DNA of 64,000 nucleotides from SCUN01 sp964343975. Its GTDB lineage: Bacteria > Acidobacteriota > Vicinamibacteria > Vicinamibacterales > SCN-69-37. The position numbers and the translations under genes were made by a program. Below the pieces are notes generated by a model, which was not told the origin of the DNA, ran no database searches, and saw only the letters and a list, made by a program, of their open reading frames with translations. The stretch is from contig CAYFLU010000001.1 in the NCBI GenBank assembly GCA_964343975.1, positions 22,274 through 86,273 of the forward strand. The letters are read 5' to 3'. Positions 16,211 to 26,582 of the stretch are shown here, piece by piece (the stretch's first letter is position 1; each line of letters opens with the position of its first letter).

Positions 16211-16268
16211 GCTGACCGCGGGCGCGTCGAGTGACAGGATCGTTGGCCACTGCCACCAGCGCGGTGTC

Positions 16269-16299
16269 TCGACAGGAACAGGCGGAATATCCGTATTAT
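16269..16299 (+). promoter_or_regulatory. Putative promoter of the PARP-finger gene
   Basis: TCGACA at 16269-16274 (five of six against TTGACA) and TATTAT at 16294-16299 (five of six against TATAAT) are separated by 19 bases. The -10 ends nine bases before ATG 16309, and there is no ribosome binding site between them, so the transcript would be nearly leaderless. This overlaps the proposed upstream extension of the divergent UbiA-like gene, so the two may influence each other. Confidence 0.45.
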
Positions 16300-16308
16300 C
16301 CTCCGCGC

Positions 16309-16842
16309 ATGCCCCACCTGATCGAACGCGCGTCGAGTGCCCGGGCCACCTGCCGCGGTTGCGGCGCGAAGATCGCCAAAGGCGAGCTCCGCTTCGGCGA
16401 ACAACTCCCGAATCCCTTCGCCGACGGAGAGGGTGCGCTGATGACGCACTGGTTTCACATGGCGTGCGCAGCGTACCGCCGGCCGGAAGCCTTCATCGAC
16501 GGCATCGCCGCCGCCGAGGAATCCACCAAGGAATCCATCGACGATCGCGCCACACTCGAGGCCGAAGCCGCGCTCGGCGTGGCGCACCGACGTCTCCCGC
16601 GCGTGAGCACCGCCGATCACGCGCCCACGGGCCGCGCCACCTGTCGCGCCTGCAAGAACCTGATCGACAAAGGCGCGTGGCGCATCGCGCTCGTGTTCTA
16701 CGAAGACGGCCGCTTCACGCCGTCGGGCTACATCCACGCGACGTGCGCGAAGGAATATCTCGAGACGACGGCGTATCGCGCGCGGCTGAAGTACTTCTCG
16801 CCGGCGCTGAGCGATGCGGAGTTGGATGAGATCTGCGGGTAG
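16309..16842 (+). CDS. Protein with two PARP-type zinc fingers
   Basis: A 177-residue protein built from two copies of a PARP-type zinc finger. Finger 1 (about 5-57) has SARATCRGCGAKIAKGELRFG, with ligands C15, C18, H50 and C53. Finger 2 (about 103-150) has TGRATCRACKNLIDKGAWRI, with C112, C115, H143 and C146, and the closing YIHATC. The linker 60-100 is charged and probably helical. In eukaryotic PARP1 and DNA ligase III this CCHC finger recognises DNA nicks and ends. No catalytic ADP-ribosyltransferase domain is present. Bacterial examples are uncommon; a role in sensing DNA breaks is plausible but unproven. It is divergent from the UbiA-like trio and convergent with prfC. Confidence 0.8.
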   Translation: MPHLIERASSARATCRGCGAKIAKGELRFGEQLPNPFADGEGALMTHWFHMACAAYRRPEAFIDGIAAAEESTKESIDDRATLEAEAALGVAHRRLPRVSTADHAPTGRATCRACKNLIDKGAWRIALVFYEDGRFTPSGYIHATCAKEYLETTAYRARLKYFSPALSDAELDEICG

Positions 16843-16857
16843 CCCGCGCGCAACAGG

Positions 16858-18462
<1,605 letters not shown>

Positions 18463-18483
18463 CGGAATTGTCGATTGTACCGC

Positions 18484-19497
18484 TTACCGGATCGGGTCCG
18501 CCGCCACGCCGTCCTTCGTGATCACCACCGGCAGGATGGCGCCGGACGCGTCGAAGCGCATCTCGTCGATGCACACCACGCGGTGATCACGGCCGGAATC
18601 GCCCAGCGGACGACGGTGATACACGATGTACCACTTGCCGGACGGCGCGTGGAGCACGGAGTGATGCCCCGCGCCGGTCGCGACTTGCGGATCCTGCGAG
18701 AGGATCTTGCCCGCGCGCTCGAACGGACCGAACGGCGACGTGCCGATCGCGTACGCCACCGCGTAGTTCGGACCGGTCCATCCGCCTTCCGACCACATGA
18801 AGTAGTACTTCCCGTCTTTCCTGAACATCCACGAGCCTTCGACATAGCCCGCCGGCGTGATCTCGTTGAACGTCGTCCCATCGGGAAACGGCACGAGCGC
18901 GGTGAAGTCGGCGTTGAGCTTCGCGATGTTGCAGTGCTTCCATCCCCCGTAAATCAAATAATGCGTGCCGTCATCGTCGGCGAACACGAACGGATCGATG
19001 GGCTGTGCGCCGTTGTGGAATTTGTCGACGAGCGGCGCGCCGAGGTGATCTTCGAAGGGACCTGCCGGATGTTTCGCGCGCGCGACGCCGATGCCGCCGC
19101 GTTGTTGATCGTTCTGAATGTCGTTCGCGCCGAAGAAGAGGTAGTACCAGTCGCCGCGTTTCACGATCGTCGGCGCCCACACGGCGCGCGTGGCCCAGGT
19201 GATGTGCGCGGTGTCGAGGATGCGCGGGTGTTTGGTCCACGTCACGAGATCGCGCGAGGAGAAGGCGTCGAAGAACGTCTGGTCGTTGTAGGCGGCCGAA
19301 AAGGTCGGGAAAATCCAGTATTCGCCCTCGAAGACCCTCACTTCCGGGTCGGCGTACCACCCCTGGAGTATGGGGTTTCCCGATCTGGCCTGGATCTGCA
19401 CGCCAAATATCCGGTGTTCGGTTTTAACCACAGGCAAAAGCCCAAAAGAGAGGGTCGCCAGGGTGGTTTTGGTGATGAATTGGCGTCGAGAAACCAT
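18484..19497 (-). CDS. Glycoside hydrolase family 43-like, Tat-exported
   Basis: A 337-residue protein with a five-bladed propeller pattern. It opens with a twin-arginine signal (SRRQFITKTTLATLSFGLLP). The GH43 catalytic triad can be placed at D50 (GWYADPEVRV), D168 (AQPIDPFVF) and E220 (GYVEGSWMF). Other blocks fit arabinan or xylan side-chain hydrolases: WAPTIVKRGDWYYLFF and GHHSVLHAPSGKWYIVYHRRP. Substrate specificity cannot be read off. It starts at ATG 19497 with TATAAA eight bases upstream. It is divergent from the DUF1592 gene. Confidence 0.87.
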   Translation of the reverse strand: MVSRRQFITKTTLATLSFGLLPVVKTEHRIFGVQIQARSGNPILQGWYADPEVRVFEGEYWIFPTFSAAYNDQTFFDAFSSRDLVTWTKHPRILDTAHITWATRAVWAPTIVKRGDWYYLFFGANDIQNDQQRGGIGVARAKHPAGPFEDHLGAPLVDKFHNGAQPIDPFVFADDDGTHYLIYGGWKHCNIAKLNADFTALVPFPDGTTFNEITPAGYVEGSWMFRKDGKYYFMWSEGGWTGPNYAVAYAIGTSPFGPFERAGKILSQDPQVATGAGHHSVLHAPSGKWYIVYHRRPLGDSGRDHRVVCIDEMRFDASGAILPVVITKDGVAADPIR

Positions 19498-19565
19498 GTC
19501 ATCTATTTATAGCCTTCCGCCGGAAGTACATGTAGTCTTTGCCGCATCTAGACCCGGAGGCTCGG

Positions 19566-21992
19566 ATGAAGAAGCTGGCGCCCGCCGTTGCGGCGGGTTT
19601 CCTGTGTATGGCTGTGTCGATGCGCGCAAGCTGGAGCGGCATCGACGACGCGACACCGCTCCCCACGGTGGCTCCCGCGCCGATGTCCGTTGACCAGCAG
19701 AACGCGACACTCAAAAAGTATTGCGGCGACTGTCACAACGACGGCGAAATGGTCGGCGAGTTTTCGCTCGATCACTTCGATGCCGGCAAGGCCTCTGATC
19801 ACGCGGCGCAAGCCGAGAAGATGATCAAAAAACTGCGCGCGGGCATGATGCCGCCGAAGGATTCGGCGCAGCCCGATGCGGCCACGCGCATGGCGCTCGT
19901 CAACGCCCTCGAGACGTCACTCGACGCGGCGGCGGCCACACCGAATCCCGGCCGTCGTCCGTTCCAGCGCTTGAATCGCGCGGAGTATCTCGCGGCGGTG
20001 CAGTCGATGTTCGGCGTCAGCCTCGATGTCTCGGCGTTCCTGCCGGCCGACACGATCAGCGCGAGCTTCGACAACATCGCGGACGTGCAGATGCCGTCGG
20101 CCACGGCGATGCAGGGTTACCTGCGCGCCGCATCGTATGTGAGCCGCGCGGTGCTCGGCGATCCCGACGCCGACACGAGCTCGGTGACCTACGACGTCCC
20201 GCGCACGCTCTCGCAGAAGGACCGGCTCGAAGGCGCGCCGTTCGGCACGCGCGGCGGCACGGTCATCACGCACAACTTCCTCGCCGACGGCAAATACAAG
20301 TTCCAGATGATGCTGCACGGCGAACCGCAGGGCGAGCTCTTCGGCCGCACGGCGCGGTCGATGACGATCGAAGTCTCGATCGACGGCGCGCGCGCGGCGC
20401 TCGTGAAGGTCGACCGCTGGATCAACGAGTCGTCGCCGAACGGCCTCATGGTGCAGACCGAGCCGATCGCGATCACGGCGGGGCCGCACAAGGTGGCCGT
20501 CGCGTTCCTCCGCGAGTTTGAAGGCGAGGAAGACGACTACATGAAGCCGATCGATCACACGCTGGCCGACACGAACATCGGCATCGGCTACGGCGTGACG
20601 ACGCTCGGGCATCTGCGCAATGTGGCGATCGTCGGCCCGTCGAACGTCACGGGCGTCACGAACTTCCCGGAGCGTCAGCGCGTGCTCACGTGCGCGCCGA
20701 CGGCGAAGGCCGAGCAGGCGGCGTGCGCGCGGCAGATCCTCACGCGGCTCGCCACGCAGGCCTACCGTCGTCCGGCGACGGCGAAGGACATCGACGAGTT
20801 GATGCCGCTCTTCACGCAGGGCGCGAAGAAGAGCTTCGACGCCGGCATGCGTGAAGCGCTGCAGGGCATGCTCTCGAGCCTGCACTTCGTCTTCCGCGTG
20901 GAAGAGACGCCGGCGGGCGTGAAGCCGGGCGCGGTCTACAAGATCAACGACGTCGATCTCGCGTCGCGGCTGTCGTTCTTCCTCTGGGGCACGATTCCGG
21001 ACAAGGCGCTCGTGGATGCGGCCGCGCGCGGCCAGCTCGCGACGCCGGCGGGCCTCAACGCGCAGGTGAAGCGCATGCTCGCCGACAAGCGCAGCGTGGC
21101 GCTGTCGTCGCGCTTCGCGGCGCAGTGGCTGCGGTTGCAGGACCTCGACAAGATCGAGCCGGACGCGCTCGACTATCCGTACTACGACCAGGCGCTCGCC
21201 AAGTCGATGCGCCGCGAGACGGAAGAGCTCTTCAACTACATGGTGCACAACGACCGGCCGATGCCGGAGCTGCTCACGGCCGACTACACGTTCGTGAACG
21301 AGCGTCTCGCCAAGCACTACAACATCCCGAACGTCACCGGCCCGGAGTTCCGCAAGGTCAGCTATCCGAACGACCAGCGCCGCGGCCTGCTCGGTCAGGG
21401 CAGCGTGCTCGTGCTCACGTCGCACGGCAACCGCACGTCGCCGGTGCTGCGCGGCAAGTGGGTGATGGAAGTGGTCCTCGGCACGCCGCCGCCCCCGCCG
21501 CCGCCGAACGTGCCCGACCTCGAGAAGACGAGCGCGAGCGCGAACGGCCGCATGTTGTCGGTGGCCGAGCAGATGGCCGAGCACCGCAAGAACCCGGCGT
21601 GCTACTCGTGCCATCGCGTGATCGATCCGATCGGCCTCGCGCTCGATCACTTCGACGTCACGGGCGCCTACCGCATCAAGGACCGCGGCGTGCCGGTGAA
21701 CACGGCCGGCGAGCTCTACGACGGCACGAAGCTGAACGGCGCGGCCGAACTGCGCGCCGCCCTCGTGAAGCACTCCGACGTGGTCGTCACGCACTTCACC
21801 GAGATGCTGATGTCGTATGCGATCGGCCGTCGCGTGGATTACTACGACATGCCCACCATCCGGAAGATCGTGCGCGCCGCGGCGCCGCAGAACTACCGGA
21901 TCTCCGATCTCATCCTCGGCGTGGTGAACAGCCCGGCCTTCCGGACCGCCCGCGCCGAAGACATCGATAACCCGAGCACGAGACAGCACTGA
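19566..21992 (+). CDS. DUF1587/1595/1592/1588/1585 cytochrome-like protein
   Basis: An 808-residue exported protein starting at ATG 19566, with GGAGG 6 bases before it. A signal peptide is followed by a c-type heme site C53-G-D-C56-H57 (KKYCGDCHND). Then come the planctomycete-type domains in order: DUF1587 (RPFQRLNRAEYLAAVQSMFG), a carbohydrate-binding-like middle, DUF1595 (ILTRLATQAYRRPAT), DUF1592 (REALQGMLSSLHFVFRVE), DUF1588 (LLGQGSVLVLTSHGNRTSPV) and a second CxxCH (PACYSCHRVIDPIG). DUF1585 is C-terminal (TEMLMSYAIGRRVDYYD). The enzymatic reaction is unknown. The gene precedes its usual DUF1552 partner by 13 bases. Confidence 0.9.
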   Translation: MKKLAPAVAAGFLCMAVSMRASWSGIDDATPLPTVAPAPMSVDQQNATLKKYCGDCHNDGEMVGEFSLDHFDAGKASDHAAQAEKMIKKLRAGMMPPKDSAQPDAATRMALVNALETSLDAAAATPNPGRRPFQRLNRAEYLAAVQSMFGVSLDVSAFLPADTISASFDNIADVQMPSATAMQGYLRAASYVSRAVLGDPDADTSSVTYDVPRTLSQKDRLEGAPFGTRGGTVITHNFLADGKYKFQMMLHGEPQGELFGRTARSMTIEVSIDGARAALVKVDRWINESSPNGLMVQTEPIAITAGPHKVAVAFLREFEGEEDDYMKPIDHTLADTNIGIGYGVTTLGHLRNVAIVGPSNVTGVTNFPERQRVLTCAPTAKAEQAACARQILTRLATQAYRRPATAKDIDELMPLFTQGAKKSFDAGMREALQGMLSSLHFVFRVEETPAGVKPGAVYKINDVDLASRLSFFLWGTIPDKALVDAAARGQLATPAGLNAQVKRMLADKRSVALSSRFAAQWLRLQDLDKIEPDALDYPYYDQALAKSMRRETEELFNYMVHNDRPMPELLTADYTFVNERLAKHYNIPNVTGPEFRKVSYPNDQRRGLLGQGSVLVLTSHGNRTSPVLRGKWVMEVVLGTPPPPPPPNVPDLEKTSASANGRMLSVAEQMAEHRKNPACYSCHRVIDPIGLALDHFDVTGAYRIKDRGVPVNTAGELYDGTKLNGAAELRAALVKHSDVVVTHFTEMLMSYAIGRRVDYYDMPTIRKIVRAAAPQNYRISDLILGVVNSPAFRTARAEDIDNPSTRQH

Positions 21993-22005
21993 GGAGTTGA
22001 GACCC

Positions 22006-23400
22006 ATGACCCTGACTGGCAAACATCTCTCCCGCCGTACCGCCCTCAAGGGCCTTGGCGCCACGATCGCGCTGCCGATGCTCGACGCGATGATTCCGGC
22101 GCAGACCGTGTTCGCGCAGAGCTCGGCGGCCAAGGCCGCGGCGCGCACGCGGCTCGTGTGCATCGAACAGGTGCACGGCGCCGCGGGCTGCAGCCCGTTC
22201 GGCGCGGCGAACTACCTGTGGGCGCCGAAGGCGACCGGCAAGGACTTCGACATCAGCGGCGGCAGCCTGGCGCCGCTCGATCCGTGGAAGAAGCACCTCA
22301 CGATCGTGAGCAACACGGACGCGAAGATGGCCGAAGCGCTCGCGCCGGCCGAAGTCGGCGGCGACCACTTCCGCTCGAGCGCGGTCATGTACACGCAGAC
22401 GCATCCGAAGCTGACGGAAGGCTCGGACGTCCACGTGGGCACGTCGCTCGATCAGCACTACGTGCAGAAGTTCGGCAAGGACACGCCGATCCCGTCGATG
22501 CAGCTCAGCATCGAACCGGTCGACCAGTCGGGCGGCTGCGCCTACGGCTACGCGTGCGTCTACACCGACACGATCAGCTGGGCGTCACCGACCGAGCCGC
22601 TGCCGATGGTGCGCGACCCGCGCATGGTGTTCGAGATGCTGTTCGGCGCGGGCGGCACGGCGGAACAGCGCGCCGAACGCCGCGCCACCGACAAGAGCAT
22701 CCTCGACCTGCTGACCAAGCAGATGGCGAGCCTCATGCGCACGGTGAGCCCGAGCGACCGGCGCCGCCTCGATCAGTACGCGACGAACATCCGCGAAGTG
22801 GAACAGCGCATCCAGAAGATCGAGCAGCGCAACCTGAGCGGCGACGCGCGTGAACTGCCGGGCGCGCCGGCCGGCGTGCCGGATTCGTTCGAAGAGCACG
22901 TGAAGCTGATGTTCGATCTGCAGGTGCTCGCGTTCATGTCCGACACGACGCGCGTGTTCTCGTTCAAGCTCGGCCGCGACGGCTCGGGCCGCGTGTATCC
23001 GGGCTCGGGCGTGTCGACCGGCTTCCACAACGCGTCGCACCACGGCGCGGCCGAAGCCACGATCCGCGCGTTCGGCGAGATCAACAAGCATCACGTGTCG
23101 ATGCTGCCCTACTTCCTCGAGAAGCTGCAGGCGGCCAAGGAAGGCGACGCGACGCTCCTCGACAAGACGCTCATCATGTACGGCTCGCCGATGTCGAATG
23201 GCAACGTGCACAACCACCGCAACCTGCCGTTCATCATGGTCGGCGGCGGCAACGGCACCAACCCGGGCCAGCTGCACGTGAAGGCGGCCGACGACACGCC
23301 GATCGCCAACGTGATGCTGACGATGCTGCACCGGCTCGGCGTGAATGACGTGAAGACCTTCGGCGACAGCACGGGCGAGTTCTCGTTCGCCACGGCGTAG
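22006..23400 (+). CDS. DUF1552 family Tat-exported protein
   Basis: A 464-residue protein. Start ATG 22006 is preferred because GAGGAG lies nine bases upstream; a TTG three codons earlier is possible. It begins with a twin-arginine signal (SRRTALKGLGATIALPML). The body carries DUF1552 blocks: GGDHFRSSAVMYTQTHPK, TSLDQHYVQKFGKDTPIPSMQL, IRAFGEINKHHVSMLPYFLEKL and TLIMYGSPMSNGNVHNHRNLP. The last recalls the metal-site end of sulfatase/phosphatase-like folds such as DUF1501. It is almost always found next to DUF1592 proteins, so the pair probably acts together in the periplasm. Confidence 0.88.
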   Translation: MTLTGKHLSRRTALKGLGATIALPMLDAMIPAQTVFAQSSAAKAAARTRLVCIEQVHGAAGCSPFGAANYLWAPKATGKDFDISGGSLAPLDPWKKHLTIVSNTDAKMAEALAPAEVGGDHFRSSAVMYTQTHPKLTEGSDVHVGTSLDQHYVQKFGKDTPIPSMQLSIEPVDQSGGCAYGYACVYTDTISWASPTEPLPMVRDPRMVFEMLFGAGGTAEQRAERRATDKSILDLLTKQMASLMRTVSPSDRRRLDQYATNIREVEQRIQKIEQRNLSGDARELPGAPAGVPDSFEEHVKLMFDLQVLAFMSDTTRVFSFKLGRDGSGRVYPGSGVSTGFHNASHHGAAEATIRAFGEINKHHVSMLPYFLEKLQAAKEGDATLLDKTLIMYGSPMSNGNVHNHRNLPFIMVGGGNGTNPGQLHVKAADDTPIANVMLTMLHRLGVNDVKTFGDSTGEFSFATA

Positions 23401-23412
23401 GAGACGGCAACC

Positions 23413-25218
23413 ATGACGCGACGCAACTCTTGGTTCGGCGCCCTGCTCGGCGCCGTCGTCATCGCGGTGACGATTACGCAGGCCGCGCCCACGGCGCCGG
23501 TGGCCGACGCCGCCTCGCGCGGGGATCTCGTGACGGTGCAGGACCTGATCCGGCGCCACGCGGACATCAACGCGGCGCAGGGCGACGGCATGACGGCGCT
23601 CCACTGGGCCGCCCTCAACGGCGACCTGAAGCTCACGACGACCCTCCTCGCCGCGAAGGCGAAGGTGGATCCGGTGACGCGCCTCGGCGACTACACGCCG
23701 CTGCACCTCGCGGCGCAGCGCGGGTACGCCCCGATCGTGGCCGCGCTCGTGGCCGGCGGCAGCAAGGTGACGGCCGTGACCGGCACGGGCCTGCAGCCGA
23801 TCCACTTCGCCGCGGAATCCGGCAACGTGGATGCGGTGAAGGCGCTGCTCGACAAGGGCGCGGACGCGAACGTGAAGGACACGACGCACGGCCGCACGCC
23901 GCTCGTGTTCGCCGCCTCGAAGGACCGCGTCGACGCGATCAAGTTCCTGATCTCGCGCGGCGCGAACGTGCAGACACCGACCAACGTGATCGACTACGTC
24001 GAACGCGCGAAGACCGATGCGGCGGATCGCTCGGCGCGCGCGCGTGAGACGGCCGCCGGTACAGGCCGTGGCGGCGCGGGTCGCGCGGGCGCGGCCGGGC
24101 GTGGCGCGGCGGCGCCGGATCCGGCCGACCAGCAGGACCCGACCGATCCGCTCGCGCAGTTCAATGCGCCGGGTCAGACGACGACGGCGGCGGCCGGGCG
24201 CGGTGGCGCGGCGGCAGGCCGCGGGTCGCGTGGTCCGTCGGATGCCGAGATCATCGGCAAACAGGGCGGCCTCACGGCACTGCACTACGCCGTGCGCGAC
24301 GGCTACGCGGATGCGGTGGCGGTGCTCCTCGACGCGAAGACCGACATCAACTCACGCTCGGCCGATCTCTCGACGCCGCTCGTGCTCTCGATCGTGAACG
24401 GCCAGTACGACATCGCGATGTCACTTCTGAAGCGCGGCGCCGACCCGAACCTCTGCAACGACGACGGCATCTGCCCGCTGTTCGCGGTGGTGAACAACGA
24501 GTGGGCGCTCCGCACGTGGTATCCGCAGCCGACCGCGGGCACGCAGCAGGAAGCGACCTACCTCCAGCTGATGGAAGCCCTGCTCAAGGCGAAGGCCGAC
24601 CCGAACGCACGCACGTTCTCGCACGTGTGGTTCGCCGCCTACAACGCCGGCCGCATGGGCGTGGACTTCGTCGGCGCGACGCCGTTCTGGCGCGCGGCCT
24701 ACGCCCTCGATGTGGACGCGATGCGTCTGCTCGTGAAGTACGGCGCGGATCCGAACATCGCGACCAAGACGTTCGGCAGCGCGGCGCGTCCCAATGACCC
24801 GTCGGGTCTGCCGTCAGTGCCCGCCGGTGGCCCGCACGTGCCGCCGTTCCACGCGGCGATGGGCGTCGGCTACGGCACGTCACGCGTGGCGCAGCAGCAC
24901 CGCCATGTGCCGGACGGCTGGATGCCGGTGGCGAAGTACTTCGTCGAAGAGCTGAAGGTGAACATCAACCAGCGCGACGCGGACGGCTTCACGGCGATGC
25001 ATCACGCGGCCGCGCGCGGCGACAACGAGATGATCAACTACCTCGTGAAGCACGGCGCCGACGTGAAGGTCGTGAACCGCAACGGCCAGACCACGGTGGA
25101 CATGGCCAACAGCCCGGAACAGCGCACGCAGCCGTTCCCCGACACGATCAAGCTGCTCGAAGGCATGGGCGCGATCAACAACCACAAGTGCCAGGCCTGC
25201 AAGGCCGGCGGCAACTGA
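23413..25218 (+). CDS. Exported ankyrin-repeat protein with GRGG-rich linker
   Basis: A 601-residue protein with a signal peptide (1-24, ending TQAAP). About four N-terminal ankyrin repeats (GMTALHWAALNGDL, DYTPLHLAAQRGYA, GLQPIHFAAESGNVD, GRTPLVFAASKDRV) are followed by a low-complexity linker at about 205-275 rich in GRGG and Ala. A second ankyrin block follows (GLTALHYAVRDGYAD, GFTAMHHAAARGDNEM). It ends in a small CxxC (HKCQACKAGGN). The fold mediates protein binding. It lies 12 bases after DUF1552 with GGAG-like spacing, so it is the third gene of this operon, perhaps an assembly partner of the cytochrome-like pair. Confidence 0.85.
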   Translation: MTRRNSWFGALLGAVVIAVTITQAAPTAPVADAASRGDLVTVQDLIRRHADINAAQGDGMTALHWAALNGDLKLTTTLLAAKAKVDPVTRLGDYTPLHLAAQRGYAPIVAALVAGGSKVTAVTGTGLQPIHFAAESGNVDAVKALLDKGADANVKDTTHGRTPLVFAASKDRVDAIKFLISRGANVQTPTNVIDYVERAKTDAADRSARARETAAGTGRGGAGRAGAAGRGAAAPDPADQQDPTDPLAQFNAPGQTTTAAAGRGGAAAGRGSRGPSDAEIIGKQGGLTALHYAVRDGYADAVAVLLDAKTDINSRSADLSTPLVLSIVNGQYDIAMSLLKRGADPNLCNDDGICPLFAVVNNEWALRTWYPQPTAGTQQEATYLQLMEALLKAKADPNARTFSHVWFAAYNAGRMGVDFVGATPFWRAAYALDVDAMRLLVKYGADPNIATKTFGSAARPNDPSGLPSVPAGGPHVPPFHAAMGVGYGTSRVAQQHRHVPDGWMPVAKYFVEELKVNINQRDADGFTAMHHAAARGDNEMINYLVKHGADVKVVNRNGQTTVDMANSPEQRTQPFPDTIKLLEGMGAINNHKCQACKAGGN

Positions 25219-25240
25219 CCTCAACCACCCGTTCTACCCG

Positions 25241-25277
25241 ACGCCGCGCCCGGTTCCCCCACGAACCGGCGCGGCGT
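25241..25277. terminator. Strong GC-rich hairpin after the ankyrin gene
   Basis: Arms ACGCCGCGCC (25241-25250) and GGCGCGGCGT (25268-25277), extended inward by GGTT/AACC with one bulged C, enclose an eight-base loop CCCCCACG. It lies 23 bases past the ankyrin stop and 63 bases before the next start. No T-tract follows, so it is terminator-like or an mRNA-stabilising 3' end rather than a textbook terminator. Confidence 0.6.
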
Positions 25278-25339
25278 TGGTGTGTGTGGGCCCGTTCTTG
25301 TCGTACGCTGGACGAACAATTTCTCATCAGGAGATGACC

Positions 25340-26575
25340 ATGAAGACGTGGGTACAAGCCGCATTGCTGCTGCTCCTCGGCGCCTCGACGGCGCAGGCGC
25401 AGATCAACGGCGGTGAACAGAAACCGGAAGCGACGCTGCCGTTCACGGTGACGCAGGTCGCGTCGTTCAATCTGCCGTGGCGCATCGCGTTTCTGCCGGA
25501 TGGTCGCATGCTCGTGACCGAGAAGGTCGGTCCGGTGTATGTGGTCGCGCAGGACGGCACGAAGATCACGATCGCGAACGCGCCGGCGGTGCTGAGCCAG
25601 GGCCAGGGCGGCATGCTCGGCATCTATCTGTCGCCGAAGTACGCGAGCGACAAGACGGTGTACCTCACCTACTCCGAGCCGAACGAGCCGGCGGATCGCA
25701 CGTCGAGCCTCGCGCTCGCGAAGGCCACGCTCACGCTCGGCACGGGCACGGCGAGCTTCGACAACCTGAAGGTGATCTGGCGGGAGATGCCGAAGGGCTC
25801 GGGCGGTCAGTTCGGCGGCGCCGTGGCGTTTTCGCCCGATGGCCGCTATCTGTTTCTGACGGTCGGCGATCGGCAGCGCATGACGCCGGCGCAAGACCCG
25901 AATCAGCCGCTCGGCAAGATTCTGCGGCTCACGCTCGACGGCCAGCCGGCGCCGGGCAATCCGAACGCGGGCAAGACGGGCGCGGCCGACGTGTCGATGA
26001 TCAACCCGCCGCGCAACACCGAACTGGCGAAGACTGCGGCGGTCGTGAAGACCTACACGTATCCGTCGCCGAACCTCACGCCGTCGGAGACGTGGGCGTC
26101 GGGCTTCCGCACGCCGTACGGCCTCGTGTTCGGTCCGGACGGACGGCTGTGGGAAGTGGAGCACGGTCCGAAGGGCGGCGACGAGCTCAACCTGATCGAG
26201 CCGGGCAAGAACTACGGCTGGCCGCTCGTGTCGTACTCGACCAACTACGACAACACGCCGATCCCGAGCCCCGACACGCGGCCGGATCTCGCAAAGCCGG
26301 TGATCTATTGGACGCCGGTGATCGCGCCGGGCAACATGGCGTTCTACAAAGGCGCGCAGTTTCCGCAGTGGAACGGCTCGCTGTTGATCACGGGCATGGG
26401 CTCGCAGTCGATCACGCGCGTGACGTTCGATGCGAAGGGCAACGCGTCACTTGCCGAGCGCTGGGCCATGGGCAAGCGCGTGCGCGACATCGCGGTGGCG
26501 CCGGACGGCGCGCTCTGGATCGTCGAAGACTCGAACCCGGGCGGGCTCTACAAGCTCACCCCGGTCAAGAAGTAG
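25340..26575 (+). CDS. PQQ-dependent aldose sugar dehydrogenase-like (YliI/GDH-B family)
   Basis: A 411-residue exported six-bladed propeller. The start is ATG 25340, with CAGGAG 6 bases upstream. Signal peptide 1-20 ends TAQAQ. Family blocks: LPWRIAFLPDGRMLVTEK, GGQFGGAVAFSPDGRYLFLT, ASGFRTPYGLVFGPDGRLWE, EHGPKGGDELNLIEPGKNYG and MAFYKGAQFPQWNGSLLITG. These proteins oxidise aldoses in the periplasm with PQQ and calcium, passing electrons to quinone or a cytochrome. No PQQ biosynthesis genes are visible in the window. It is convergent with the next gene, 7 bases apart. Confidence 0.88.
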   Translation: MKTWVQAALLLLLGASTAQAQINGGEQKPEATLPFTVTQVASFNLPWRIAFLPDGRMLVTEKVGPVYVVAQDGTKITIANAPAVLSQGQGGMLGIYLSPKYASDKTVYLTYSEPNEPADRTSSLALAKATLTLGTGTASFDNLKVIWREMPKGSGGQFGGAVAFSPDGRYLFLTVGDRQRMTPAQDPNQPLGKILRLTLDGQPAPGNPNAGKTGAADVSMINPPRNTELAKTAAVVKTYTYPSPNLTPSETWASGFRTPYGLVFGPDGRLWEVEHGPKGGDELNLIEPGKNYGWPLVSYSTNYDNTPIPSPDTRPDLAKPVIYWTPVIAPGNMAFYKGAQFPQWNGSLLITGMGSQSITRVTFDAKGNASLAERWAMGKRVRDIAVAPDGALWIVEDSNPGGLYKLTPVKK

Positions 26576-26582
26576 ACCGTCG

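Noticed and set aside
19917..22163. Very long leftward open frame (about 750 codons) opposite the DUF1592 gene
   Set aside because: Arg/His/Val-rich translation without any domain, lying antisense to a gene with clear conserved domains; a typical by-product of high GC at third positions.
22585..24285. Long leftward open frame opposite the DUF1552 and ankyrin genes
   Set aside because: Composition is that of an antisense shadow (Arg and His runs), and it spans two well-supported genes.
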